64,000 bases of DNA from the NCBI GenBank assembly GCA_030144725.1, contig JASKMD010000030.1:6124502-6188501 (forward strand). Direction: 5' to 3'. The notes beneath the pieces are model-generated. The model was not told the origin of the DNA and made no database searches. It worked only from the letters and a program-made list of their open reading frames with translations. Each line of letters begins with the position of its first letter. Position 1 is the stretch's first letter. Shown one piece after another: positions 34,301 to 45,043 of this stretch. The stretch comes from Haematococcus lacustris. Taxonomy: Eukaryota > Chlorophyta > Chlorophyceae > Chlamydomonadales > Haematococcaceae. A program made the translations under genes and the position numbers.

Positions 34301-37300
34301 ATTAGATGACTAATCTAGTTAGTCGAGGGGGAATCGCACCCTACTCCTTGCCTTTGGCTGGCAGCTCAGGTTTGCTTGGTGGTGCTCTTTTGCGTTTTTC
34401 GAGTCATTGCACTGCTAGGTGCTATGCTTTGAGGCGTCTGTGACTCTTCCTTGCAACCTAGGGTTTTCACGCCCAACTCTCACGGAGTGATGAACATGGA
34501 GGTGGCCTATAAATTGTAGGCAGAGGCTGTTTACAGCACACCGGCATTATGTACCTGCTCATGCTCATGTGCTGTGCAGCCTACAACAGTGTGGACGCCC
34601 TGGATGATGTGGCGCAGTACGGGCTGCAGGGCAGGCTGGGCTGGGCACCCCTGCCGGGCTTTACAAAGGTGTTGCGCAGCGGGTGATGAGCAAGGCAGGG
34701 ACAGGCACAGTAGGGTGGGGGAGGGCAGGCAGGGAAGCGCACGTAGGAAAGAAGGGAGAGGGAGAGGCACGCGTGCCCTTACACAGTAAGGTTCCTAATC
34801 CGGTTAGGCCTATATTGGCCGTTCTCCCATTTCCGCCCTTCAAAACGCGTGCCTTCTTTAATAAACGATCGTTGGAGGTTGTGAGGATGGTGTGAGTCGG
34901 TTTGGGGCGGACTATCGCGTTTTGTCGGCTGAGATGTGGCTGTCGCCGGTCACGCCCGTTTGAACCCTACCGGCCGTTAAGGCCCCGCGTGCACTAGCGC
35001 GACGAGTTACCCATGCGAGCGCCGCCCTTCTAGACACCTTGGTGGGTACCCAATGTAGCACAGCTAGTGCGCTTCTATCTTCTGCTACCCTTTGGCCGCA
35101 GCCTTGCGTCGAAAGTATTCTTTCTAAGCTCGCATGTCAATTTTTTGGCCACATGTGCCCAGGTCCTACCACACACCACCAGCCCCTATGGCCAAATCGA
35201 CCACTGGTGCTTCTCGACAGTCCAGCTTGGCTCAAGACAGCGCAAGCGAGAGGCCCAGAAGGCTCTTGGCAGCTGCTGGTGCTTACTTGAAGGTCAAGAG
35301 GGGCCAGCCACAGCCATCCATGGCAGCTGTGCCCCGGGAACATGGCGTTCCATACACCACCCTCCTCAGAGTCATCAAGCGGGGTGTGGTGATTGCAAAA
35401 CGTGGGCGCCCAACAGCTTTGTCAGCTGTGGAAGAGGAGCAGCTGCGGGATTTGGTAGTGAGGGGCCAGCAGCAGGGTGTGGGGGTCACCAAGACAGCAT
35501 TGCTTGCAGCTGTGAGGACGACGCAGCGGGTCACGGAGCGCAAGGGTAAAGTGGGCCCCTTCAAGGGGAAGGCCCCTGGCAAGAATTGGCGTCAGGGGTT
35601 CATGCGGCATGTAGTTATAATTAATTACTTGAAATATATAATAAAAAACCGTTAACAATACATGTCGGGCGGCATTTGAGAAGAGCGTGCACTTGAGAAA
35701 TGGCTTTCACCCCCCAGACAAGGATAACATGCTAGCAGCAGCAGCAGCCAGCATGGAGGGTGGCAAGCAGCAACCAGCCTTCAAACCCTGGGTCCCCTTG
35801 ACAGTTGACGCCGCAATGTTGCGTGTTGCAGCTCAGCGATCAGCCCAACCGCGGCCCAGCTTACGTTTCCCAAGAGAGGATAGGTTCTATTTCATGCATG
35901 AGGTGGTTGCTGAGGCAGCAAAGAAAGCTGCAAAGGCCAGCAAGCGATCTTGCAAGTAGCATGCTTGCATGTCCATGTGTACAGTTTTGAGTGCCTCTGG
36001 ACTGCCACTGGATCATGTTTTTGACGAGCTGCTGGCTTTGATAGGGGCGTTGGGATGGGTAGCTGCTTCTACAAAAGTTGTGGTGCCAATCTATAAGTAG
36101 GTGGACAGGAGGAACGACATGTTCAATTAGGGGAATTTCAGTGTAAAACTGGTTTTTTGGGGGTACGGTGCTAAAACATGTCATATCTTTGCTGCTATTG
36201 GGCATAAGGAGAGGATTGAGGGCACTGTGGAGAGCTGTTATGAAGGGTTGCACGGCTATGTGCTCAGCTTTCATAAATGTACCGAAATGGAGCAGCAATG
36301 GGCCTGAGACGCCAATAATTGTTCACATTAGGAACCTTACTGTGTACTGCTCCTCTAGTCCTCCTCCTGCTGGGCCCTTGCACATGTGTTCTCCCTTGCT
36401 CACTTCGTGTTCAAATTAGGCTGCTTCCAGCTGCCTACATGCTTGCCTGTTTAGGGCAAAGGTCGCTTTTCATAGCAAGATGCGCAATGCAGAGAAACAG
36501 TATTGTAGTGCAAGGCGATGTCTGCAGAAAGTCATTTCATAGCAAACGCTATCAATAGCGCTATAAACCGTAATTCTAGGAGTGCAGAAAAACAGATAAG
36601 TATTGGGGCAAACTACAGTTGGACTGGCTGACTGACGGCGACCGCATGACCGCTTGCTGCAGGTGTATGACCGGCAGGGCCAGGTGCTGCTGCCATGCAC
36701 ATCTGAACTTTGCCCACACGCCTTGAACGAGCCTGTGCAAACCATAGCGTTCCGACGCACCGGCACTCCCTCGGAGTTGCCTCTTTCTCCACCCCCTCCT
36801 TCCCAACCTCCTCACCCCTTTCCCCCGCCACCAGAACAGGGAGGGGAGGTTCCCATTCTGGACGGTGATGTACGGGGTCAGGAACAACCAGATGTCAGAA
36901 GCTTACCTACACTTGACGAGTCCAGCTTAGTCATGGCCGACCCCACCCTGGGTTTCACAAACAGCAGCCTGGAAGCTGTGGGGGTGCTGCTCTTCCCCGA
37001 GCCTTTCATTGCCTTGGTGAACCGAGCGCCCTACTCTGCGCTTGCGGACACCAGCGTGGGGCTTTGCCGCTCTGGCTCCTCCCTCAGCTCCACCCAGCTG
37101 CAGGCGCTGAACGACCTCTTCTTGTCAGGACCTCTGGTGGCCCGCCAGGCATTCATGGCGGCCTCCGACAGGGTGATGCGCTCCGCATACCTTCGCGCAA
37201 CTGCTGGCAACACAACCCCTCCTGCAGCTGCCTTGGACGGTCAGTTTGGGAACCTGGGCATCTGGAGCCGCGGCAGGCTCAGAGGCACTAACACGAGCCT

Positions 37301-40300
37301 GTTTCTAAACGCTCAGGACAGCCTGCGCTACTTCAACACCTTGTGGCGGGTGCGCTTTGCCTGGCCCGGCAACCAGGCGCCCCAAGCCACATTGACGGAC
37401 AGCACCACACAGTACGTGCGCATGGCCCTGTCTGAGGCAGCGCTGGCGGGCCTGGTGTCAGGGCTGGCGCAGCCGCAGCTGTTCACACCCCTCAACACGT
37501 CCCTGCGCCTGACTGCAAGGTGCGGGAGACACTGGCCAGGATGGCGGATTAGGGCCTGAGGCAGCATCTTGTCTCAATGATCAAGGATCATCCCTAGCAT
37601 GCTCACTGAGTCTTTGCCAGTGGCCGCTGCTCCATGCCTGCATGTAGGGTTGTTTCGCTGTTGCTGTGTAGACTGTGAGACAATAGGAGGCAAGTGTTGT
37701 ATGAGCATACGGCAACACAGGGCATGCGGTATGTGGCAAGGCACCATATGCAGTGGAGTACTGTATCTGGTAAGTCACCTTGGCCCTACAACCCACTGAC
37801 TCACGCTCATGTGCTTATGCTGTGCTGCAGGCTGCAGCAGGCCATGGCCCTCGAACCATCAGGCACGGGTGTCAACAGCACTATCACTGGCCCGGCTGCT
37901 GTCAGGGCCCTGTACCGCAAGAGCATCGGCTACTTGCCACCTCCAGCACCACCCTCCGCACCACCCCCTCCCAGCTCATTCCCACCCCCAAACGTCACAC
38001 AGCCCTCCCAACCCTACAACGCCACGGACACCAAGCTGATTTCCTACATTGTGTCAGGGGTGGTGAGTGTGCTGGTGCTTGCGGGAATTGGGCTGGTGGC
38101 CCTGCTCCTGGTGCGCCGGGCCCAGCGGCGTTCCCTGCTGGGCCGGATTCAGGCGCCTGATGCAGGCCCTGGCACCACCCTGCTCATCACTGACATCCAA
38201 GACAGCACCGTGATCTGGGAGACGCTGCCTGCAGACGTCACTGACCAGGCTGTGAAGCTGGTGAGCAGGACAGGCTGGTGGTAGGAAGGAGGGGGGCTGA
38301 TGAGCAAGGCAAGCTGAGCAGGACAGGCTGGCTCATCAAGCACACATGTAGTACACATACTGACCTCACCTCATGTCTATCTGTCGTTCAATATGGGATG
38401 TGCCTATACTTAACCCTCCTTTGCTGCTAGTGCCTCCGCTGCTGCCATCGCTGCTGGCCTGCAGCACCATGAGGTGGTTCGCCAGTCTTTCATAGCGCAC
38501 CGCGGCTATGAATGTTGCACGGAGGGCGACAGCTTCATCCTGGCCTTCCACACGCCCAATGACGCGGCCCGCTTCGCAGTGACAGCGCAGGCTGCCCTGG
38601 TGCTGGCACCCTGGCCGCAGGAGCTGTACGAACTAGAGGTGGGTGGCTCGTGGGGGTGGCAGCGTTCCTGAGAGTAGGCTGGTTTGTAGTCATCATCATG
38701 CAGGGTACAGCCAACCACCCACATGTCAACACCTTGGCATGACTTGCATCAATGTTGGTGGCCCACCCAACCCAGAATGACAACCCGCCCTACCCACAAT
38801 GCATTAGCTAAATGGGTTAGGGGTTAGCATTTGTTCACAATGCCCTCTTGCAACTTTCGTGACACCACTGCACGAACCCTACCCACAATGCACTAATGGG
38901 TTAAGTGCATTGAGTGGGTTAGGGTTGGGCATTTGTTTACGATGCCATCTTCTACCATTCGCACGCGTCCTTCATGACACCAGTGTAATTGCACTCCACC
39001 TCCCTCATCAGCCGGCAAAGGCAGAATCAGGTCCCCTCACTAGGGTGGTGATTTGTCTGTGTGGCGTTATGTTCGCATGCACATAGCATGGGCGCCTTCC
39101 ACCTACACTATAGTCTGACCCTGATGACAGGGCTACAACCTAGAGTTGGCATGGCACACATGATTGAGCCACATGTTGCTGCTGCTGTTACCAGGCCTTG
39201 GGTGGCCGGTCTCGCAGCCGCTTGTACCCCAATTGAGGGTAGTCCTTGCCCTTCGCCGGCAACTCAGACAGGTCTGGCCAGCAGCACAATGTTGCGGCCA
39301 AACGTGAGGCCAAAGCGGGTGCACTCATGAGATGGCCGGCCTGCTGGGTTTCTGCCTGCCCACGGCAGACAGCATCAGGTCATTCAAGTCGGGTTATGGC
39401 TGCCCACTTGTCATATAAACACATGCACGTCATATAAACACATGCACAACATATATATTGATTAGCCGCCAAGTTGCATCGTGTGTGATTTGCACCGTGT
39501 TCACACCCACTAACTCCTCAAAGAGCGCCTGGGTCTCCGCATTGGGCGTTTGGTCACTCTCCACGCCCACCTGCTCAAACACGGCATACATAGCCTCTTT
39601 GATTGGTTTAGCCACGTGCATCAGCACAACATCACATAACGGCAAGCTAGCAGCCTCTGCCCAACGGTGCACTCTAAGCATGAACAACCTAAGGTAACGT
39701 TTTTCTTAGTATCATGCAAATTCCACTCCTTAGGAGAAGGCACCACAGCCCTGCAGTTCACCTGAGATTGAGCCCCACGGGCAGCACCATTTATGCCTTT
39801 GGCACCTCAGGCTCCTCCATTTGGGCCACCAGAGCCCCCGGGATCCCCCATGTTGCCACCTGACCTGTCACGGTCACCACCGCCCACTGAGGTGACCGTC
39901 ACCACCGCCCACTGAGGTGACCACTACCGAGGGCTGAACCACTACCACCCGTGCCACCAGGGCCATTGGCGTGTGTAGCCACCACGTACCACTCACAACA
40001 GCGGTACAAACAGGCACAACATGGGCAGGGCTGTCAAGGGCTAATCATTGACGGCGTTGTAGCTCCTGCTGGAGCTCCTCAAGGGATATGCTAGTCAGGG
40101 TGCCTCCCGCACGATGGCCAAGGTCAAGGGCTGCCAGCTCGGCCTCCGCCATGGTGCTAGCGTCCCCGTCGGACATGTAGTCTCTACATGTAGTGCTTGT
40201 AACGACATCTAGCCAAAAGTCTTGTAGAAGGGTAGGTTGGAAACCACCGCTGTTGCGGTGGCACCTCCTTATTCTTGCAAAGTGACTATACCAATTCTAA

Positions 40301-43300
40301 GGATAAGGGCAGCGGTTCGTTATGTAAGCGCGTTCTAGCATAGGTCGTCTGCCCAAGAGTCGAACCTAGCGTTTGACACCGGTCAGTGGTTGTTGTCACA
40401 CTCTTGGACCGATTGCAAGCGCATGGTTACCATTACATGGCATGGGAAACGTTCGTGCCTTGCACCGTAACGTACAACCCCAGTGGGCACCACCTACTCT
40501 CCCCAATGCGTTGCATGTTCCGCGTTGTATTGCAGTCCTTGTCTAGCCACCGGCCTAGCTATGGTGCTGGTTGGTCTTTGGCAGCCTTGCCCTTGGCCCT
40601 GCCATCACCCTTGGCCTTGCCTTTACCTTGAGCGAGCAGGGTAGGCTCAGCTGCATGCTTGGCCTTGGTGCGCTTGCTGCGCTTGGGTGGCGGGGGAGTG
40701 CTGGGCACTGGCTTTCAGGCTGCGGCAGGAAGCGGGGGGCCACTACTGGGCCCATCAACAGGCCCCGCACTGGTTGCGCTGCTCTAGTTGCGGTGCTTGG
40801 CGAAGAAGAAAGTGGTTTACCTGCCCTGCTGGGGGCTTCCAACCTGCAGGCTTGGTATCCTTGCGTTTGTTCAGCAAATTCTCACAAGGTTGTTGGCCAT
40901 TCACTGTTGAGATGACCTGGCTGGTGTGGAACTCATTCACTAACACCACTCTGCCCCATCCCTGGTTTGTGCCCCTGGGCCGGCATAGCACCTTGCAGCA
41001 TGCCCGCAACACCACATCAAAACCCCAGCCACCCCCGGTGCCAATGCCAGCCCACAAATGCACGTGGCCCAAAGCAATATGCAGTATTCCCCTCTTGCAA
41101 TATGCCGTGGCCGTGCCAGCTTCACTTGCTATGTTGCTGCCTCTAGGTGTGCAAGCCAGTGTGGGTGTCGCCAGTCACCAACAGCAAGAGCCTGTCACAA
41201 CTGCTGAGCACACAACCACACCTGCTGGACGAGCGCCGTAAACCCCGCCATTCCCTCACACTCCCGACATCGGCCTCCTGGGCGGAGAGCTCGGCTCAAG
41301 ATGCACCCAAACCCCATATTCGCCGCAACGCTGAATTTTTCCTGACCATTCGGGGGCCAATGAGAAGATTTAGGGATATGAGCCGGACTGCGCCTGCTTT
41401 CAGCGTCGATGCAGGCGCACCTTCTGGGGAGTGCTCAGACAGGTTCGCGTCCGGGAGTTCCCCATTCCAATGGGAGCAGTCGTATGCCAACCCAGCCATA
41501 GCGGCTGGGATGACGGACAGCTCCGGGACTTCCGCGTTGCAGCGCGCAAGGGCGACGTGGACACCGCTTCAGAGTACCGCAACTGAGTCTGCCGTCGGCA
41601 TCCCGCCACGCTTGTCCGGGGATTGCGACAGCATCGGTGCTTGGATCGCTGCTACTGACGACGGCTGCTCCTCGTTGGCGTCAGGGCCGGTGGCGATGCA
41701 CGAGCACCTGAAGCGTTTAGTGCCCGTGGCTACGGGACCTGGGCCAGGGCCAGGCCGCGTGCTCATCTTCCAAGGACTGCGAGTTCGCATGGGCATGGCA
41801 AGCGGCACTTCAAGCGCGGAGGAGGTCACCTTCAACGCGTCACTGGGTGGGGGGTCCATGGCTCAGAACCTGCTGCTAGTGGTGCTGGACAGGGTCTGCT
41901 CTCAGCCTGCCTCATTGCCAGCTGACTCTGGCCAACACTGGGTGTCAAGCCATGCTCGCTGCCGTGCGGGATGCAGGTCGAGTCAAGTATGGTGGTGCTC
42001 TGATGGCGGCAGCCAAGGCAATCCAGGATGCTGCACAGGGCGGCATGGTGCTCGCCACCTCCAGCACCTTCAAGCAGGTCAGGCTGCCAATGGCAAGGCT
42101 GCTGGCTGGGCAGGTGGATTACAAGGCAAGCAGACTTCCAGGTTCATAGCTATGAGAAGCACCTAGCCTGCCTTGCTGCTCTCCTTGCCTGGCTTAACAT
42201 TGCTTTCCTAAGCCTGGCCTTACACCCTGGATGCAGTTGTCCGTGGAATCTCTGGGCTCTGAGCTGTTGGTCATCAGTATGGGCGAGCATGTGCTGAAAG
42301 CAGGGGAGGAGGCGGTCCAGGTGTACCACCTGCTGAACCAAGCGCTATCTTACAGGTGGAAGCCCACCCTGTGGGCTATAGTACTCACCACAGCCATGCC
42401 CTGATGCACCGCTCACCACATCAACCAACCCAAAGCACAAGGAAGCTGAGCATTCCCTTGCGCTGGCTGTTCCTTGCCCGCCTCGCCTCGCCTCGCCTTG
42501 CCTTGCCTTGTCCAGCCAACTGGAACCTGCCCTGCCTTGTCCTTGTTGTGTCCAGGGCCTTCCACCTTGGAGCTGTGCGCTCGGTGGCCCAGAGCTCCCT
42601 GGGCATGCTGCAAGCCCCCTATGGCCAGGCTGCTGTCTGCTTCATGAATGCTGTGGGCGTGGGCATCCTGGAAGCCTGGAACCGCACAGTGGCCGCAGCT
42701 GCCTTGAAGCTGTATCAGGGCTGCGCCCAGGCTGCCCTGTGCCAGCATGGAGGCTACTTGATGGAGGCGGTGGATGGCCTGTGCCTCGCAGCCTTCGGGA
42801 GCGCAGCTGCTGCGGTGCGCTGGGCCCTGGACACCCTGACCCGCTGCTTGGAGCTGGACTGGCCTCCTGAGCTGCTGGAACACGAGCTGGGGGAAGCCGT
42901 GGAGGTGATGAGCGTCAACAAGCAGGGAACGACTTCGCCACAAGCGGCTGCCAGATCCTTAGCACGGGCAAGCTGTGATGGTCTAACCGAGCTGGCCGGG
43001 AGGGCCACCCCCTCTGCATCATCAGGCCGTGTGTACCAGCTGCAGGTGCACAAGCTGTTGTTTAGGGGCCTGCGCGTCAAGGTGGGCATCGACTACGGAC
43101 CAGTCCACGCAGACTTGCACGCCGTGACAGGACGCGTGACGTACCGCGGAAAGGCCATGAACCGCGCAGCGCGCATCTGCGGGTCCGCGAAGAGTGGGCA
43201 GGTGCGTGCTGCACTATGCTGCTCCCCGGACTGGCAGATGCTTAACAGCTTGAATGTGCGGTGGCCTGGGCGTGTGCTCGCCTACTTGATATTGCAGGTC

Positions 43301-43774
43301 TGGGCCAGCTCGGGAGCTTGGCATGCGGCCCAGCACGACCTGAACAACTGCGTGGACAGCCTATCCTATCGCCCTGCTGGAACGGAGCAGGCAACTGGAG
43401 GCATGTTTAGTGCCGCGGCTGCACCCCTGGTGGCTGCCACAAACTTGGGGAGCTATAAGCTGAAAGGCATTAAGGTGGGAGCCACCGCCTCACCCCATAG
43501 CTGCCCTGCTCAGGTGTGATAGGCACTGCGTAGTGTGGCATCACTGCTGAGTCCATTGCTCACCTGGGGTGTGCAGGAGGATATGAGCCTGATGCGCTGC
43601 TTCTATGAGGAGACACAGCCGTCTGTTCACCCGCTCAGGCTTGCCATGTCTTCATCTTCCACGCCTAGGCAACCTCAGGAAGCGCCACATGTCCGCCTGG
43701 ACATGGCGCTCGCTGCGGAAGCAAATGTGTCAATGCGGTCAGTAAGGTTCTTGGAGCAGGGAGGCTCTGCCTGA
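28353..43774 (+). CDS. Receptor-type class III nucleotidyl cyclase with paired catalytic modules
   Basis: Exons: 28353-28510, 28877-29000 (tentative), 29118-29854, 30025-30060, 30283-30485, 30800-30930 (GC donor), 31106-31313, 34580-34668, 36663-37519, 37831-38260, 38465-38638, 41147-41846, 41977-42077, 42237-42355, 42556-43201, 43298-43474, 43577-43774; 5,088 bp, 1,695 residues. Signal peptide ALLLPLLLWAATTQS. The extracellular domain resembles solute-binding proteins (LLLLYRLDW, FNSLGLKPPNTWEELIAVA, CAMTIDWDVAM). There is one membrane helix (YIVSGVVSVLVLAGIGLVAL). Module 1 has TDIQDST and CTEGDSFILAFHT, both metal Asp, plus GLRVRMGM. Module 2 has no first Asp but keeps YRGKAMNRAARI, the Asn/Arg pair. 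The two likely form one composite site. Introns hold pogo, Fanzor and other relics. Substrate (ATP or GTP) not assignable. Confidence 0.82.
31550..31700 (-). pseudogene. Fanzor C-terminal relic in a cyclase intron
   Basis: On the minus strand reads LGKEYPGLGCKKLRAPK, matching the Fanzor C-terminus ([16 protein letters not shown] in copy E). The catalytic part is gone. Confidence 0.6.
31880..32110 (-). repeat. Stand-alone Fanzor-type 3' module (minus strand)
   Basis: In minus orientation contains catgccaactctaagcaata, ggtcaggcaatagtgtag, ggaaggcgcccaggccatg and acacagacaaaacacc, the variant seen after copies C and C2. No coding sequence is attached. It abuts the TA target of the pogo element at 32134. 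Confidence 0.7.
32458..32757 (-). pseudogene. C-terminal transposase fragment of pogo-like element 1
   Basis: Reads KRAFAKTGVYSPNKEQLRAA and ends MAEGLAWKGVGTS. It corresponds in position to AFEKSVHLRNGFHPPDKDN in the element at 34782-36344. It lies downstream of the HTH ORF but in another frame. Confidence 0.55.
32826..33227 (-). CDS. Helix-turn-helix DNA-binding ORF of pogo-like element 1
   Basis: 133 residues starting MTTASAPRAG. The core SVRAVAKQHGVPHSTLSDFI followed by RGRPTALTEAEEMQLVSIVK is the psq-type helix-turn-helix plus CENP-B-like second helix bundle typical of pogo/Tigger transposase N-termini. It ends at 32826 without a DDE domain. It could bind the element's own terminal repeats without being able to transpose; that is inference. 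Confidence 0.65.
   Translation of the reverse strand: MTTASAPRAGRSSKASTGARHRASMLAAAARALFKYKRGAERPSVRAVAKQHGVPHSTLSDFINRGGRVATRGRPTALTEAEEMQLVSIVKGAEAQGRGVTRLDLLGAMQRACEVRVSKGLPHFFSNASSSTK
33630..34579. other. Intron segment between the two pogo elements, mostly unassigned
   Basis: Part of the large cyclase intron upstream of the exon at 34580. A minus-strand open frame (34284-33736) ends with a protein-like tail (AQLGIKKAGMVVYMHAY, then SRIHELVNPPPNPRPPFYPL) of unknown origin. At 34480-34513 a stretch tcacggagtgatgaacatgg matches another intron of the same gene at 30713-30746. Confidence 0.4.
35188..35655 (+). CDS. Helix-turn-helix DNA-binding ORF of pogo-like element 2
   Basis: 155 residues from MAKSTTGASRQ. 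SMAAVPREHGVPYTTLLRVI and RGRPTALSAVEEEQLRDLVV form the same psq/CENP-B-like pair as in element 1. The stretch GKAPGKNWRQGFMRH resembles the end of a CENP-B domain. The last residues (VVIINYLKYIIKNR) come from the AT-rich junction that replaces the catalytic domain. Confidence 0.65.
   Translation: MAKSTTGASRQSSLAQDSASERPRRLLAAAGAYLKVKRGQPQPSMAAVPREHGVPYTTLLRVIKRGVVIAKRGRPTALSAVEEEQLRDLVVRGQQQGVGVTKTALLAAVRTTQRVTERKGKVGPFKGKAPGKNWRQGFMRHVVIINYLKYIIKNR
35672..35959 (+). pseudogene. C-terminal transposase fragment of pogo-like element 2
   Basis: Open frame AFEKSVHLRNGFHPPDKDN through RFPREDRFYFMHEVVAEAAK and KRSCK stop. A degraded version is at 59285-59550 in element 3. It is the probable C-terminal tail left after an internal deletion. 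Confidence 0.55.
38990..39320 (-). pseudogene. Fanzor C-terminal relic plus 3' module (minus strand)
   Basis: The coding remnant reads ELPAKGKDYPQLGYKRLRDR before a stop near 39175. The module then contains catgccaactctaggttgta, the perfect hairpin ccctg-tcat-caggg, gtgtaggtggaaggcgccca and acacagacaaatcacc. It lies in the cyclase intron 38639-41146, antisense to the gene. Confidence 0.7.
39420..40260 (-). mobile_element. Unclassified element remnant in a cyclase intron
   Basis: Two minus-strand ORFs with a Gly-rich stretch between them. 39687-39430 reads LPLCDVVLMHVAKPIKEAMY and VFEQVGVESDQTPNAETQAL. A duplicated segment (ccgcccactgaggtgacc) occurs at about 39880-39920. It lies between two antisense Fanzor relics. 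I do not recognise the family; a gag-like protein is one possibility. Confidence 0.35.
40045..40176 (-). CDS. Small acidic/Gln-rich ORF of unknown function
   Basis: 43 residues, MSDGDASTMAEAELAALDLG ending ISLEELQQELQRRQ. The tail is a good amphipathic helix. The start codon sits in an imperfect palindrome (actacatgtagagactacat region). It may be the start of the unclassified element's first protein. No family assigned. Confidence 0.35.
   Translation of the reverse strand: MSDGDASTMAEAELAALDLGHRAGGTLTSISLEELQQELQRRQ
40470..41110 (-). pseudogene. Fanzor copy B (minus strand, decayed)
   Basis: Reads GIGTGGGWGFDVVLRACCKV, GRVVLVNEFHTSQVISTVNG, PAGWKPPAGQVN, then [20 protein letters not shown]. 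Both signature positions are altered: the Asp of the DE[FHY] motif is Asn and RD of the last RuvC motif is KD. A stop precedes the RuvC-III motif. The 3' module is not obvious below 40470. Its 5' edge is about 35 bp from the acceptor of the cyclase exon at 41147. Confidence 0.7.
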
Positions 43775-44587
43775 GTCGTGTTGGTGCAGCTTGGCACATA
43801 GCACAGCAGCATGGACCATGGCATGCCCGTCCACTCACAGCACATGTCTTTGCATGCAGCTTGCATGCATGGCTCATGTACTCACAAACTAGGCCTAGGG
43901 CAAAGCAGGCGCCTGAACGTGCCATGATGAGCTAAGGGCGTGTTGCGGGAGGAGCTGCTCAGGATCCAAGCCGCTAAGATTATCAAGACTCACTTACCCT
44001 TATCCCTTACCCTTATACCCTTATCAAGACTCACATAACATTGTATTGTGTTGTGCGGCTAGTGAGTGGAAAGGTGATGCCTAGGCACTGGGGTGTGCCT
44101 AAGTCACAACATGAGAGGGTTCACGGATACTGGTACGCACTGCTGCGTGAAGTGTTGAACTGCAATGGATGTATCAGCTGATTTTGCAATGTCATTGACT
44201 AAGGTCCATGTGTCGCTTTGAGAATGGCGAAGAGGCTAAATGGGGGGCATACTGTTGCCTTGCTGATTTAGCAACAGGACTTCCCACACACTTTTGCACC
44301 CTTGCATGTTGCAGCTTCCCAACCTGCTTGATGCAAGGTAGTACTGACACTAGCTTCAGGCTTTAGAAAGCAGTGGTCTGAGCAGTGTGTGGTAGCTTTG
44401 ATGCTATTAGCTGAGATATCAAATGAGTGGGTAGCACGGGAGATGGCTACTAGCAGGCCTTCCTTGTGGTTAAATGCATAGGCAGGGGTTGCATCTGCTT
44501 GAAGATTGCTTACTGGCCAATACTGCTTTGAGTGTCTAGTAGAGGCGCTTGGGGCACCTGAGTTGTAAGAAGAAGATGGCTTGCACC
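43775..44587. other. Downstream of the receptor cyclase, nothing recognised
   Basis: Holds the 3' UTR of the cyclase and unassigned sequence. A tandem cccttatcaagactcac type repeat occurs near 43975-44035. No ORF with recognisable domains. Confidence 0.5.
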
Positions 44588-44790
44588 AAGGGCTGTGAAG
44601 ACGACAAGACGAAAAGACTAGACTGTAGACGAACAGACGACAACCGAACTACTCGGGACTACTGCGGAACCACTGCGGAGACTACTTTACGGATTGATAG
44701 ACGAAAGACGGGTGGTTGAGACGAAAAGACGTCGTAGACGACAGACGTAGTCGTCTTTTCGTCTGCAGACGACGTCTTGACACAGCCCTG
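44588..44790 (-). mobile_element. 203-bp hAT deletion derivative (MITE) of the 4411-6124 family
   Basis: The left edge matches the complement of the right end of the 4411-6124 element, and the right edge matches the complement of its left end. Both keep agggctgtg / cacagccctg termini and the gacgtcgtctgcagacg palindromes. The transposase interior is missing. The first base of the left terminus is changed (c to a) and no 8-bp target duplication is visible, so it is an older copy. Confidence 0.8.
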
Positions 44791-44941
44791 CCGTTGGGAC
44801 CGTCATGCAGGCTCGGATGCTTGGCCTTGCCCATTAGCAAGTCGGACATTGTCAACGGTGCGTTTCCAATAGGCCGCATGGGAGCTGGGAGCGGAGCCGC
44901 ATGGGCCCATGCACCGGTTTGATGTTTCCATTGCGCCAAGG

Positions 44942-45043
44942 CCGCGATTGTAATGAGGCGAGACGAGGCGAGGCCAGGAGCCGTCGACATTTGCAATGAG
45001 TGGCCAGGATGCCTCGCCTCGTCTCGCCTCATTGTAATCGCGG
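44942..45043. repeat. Long imperfect palindrome, 32-bp arms
   Basis: Left arm 44942-44973 (ccgcgattgtaatgaggcga...) pairs with right arm 45012-45043 at 30 of 32 positions, with a 38-nt loop. It would fold into a strong hairpin on either strand. Confidence 0.9.

Larger units (their letters stand above)
34782..36344 (+). mobile_element. pogo/mariner-like non-autonomous element 2 (1,563 bp, TA target)
   Basis: Inverted termini cacagtaaggttcctaat at 34782 and its complement ending at 36344, with TA directly outside both ends (34780-34781, 36345-36346). It encodes the N-terminal HTH ORF (35188-35655) and C-terminal ORF (35672-35959) on the plus strand with no DDE region. It sits 113 bp downstream of the small cyclase exon 34580-34668. 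Confidence 0.9.
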
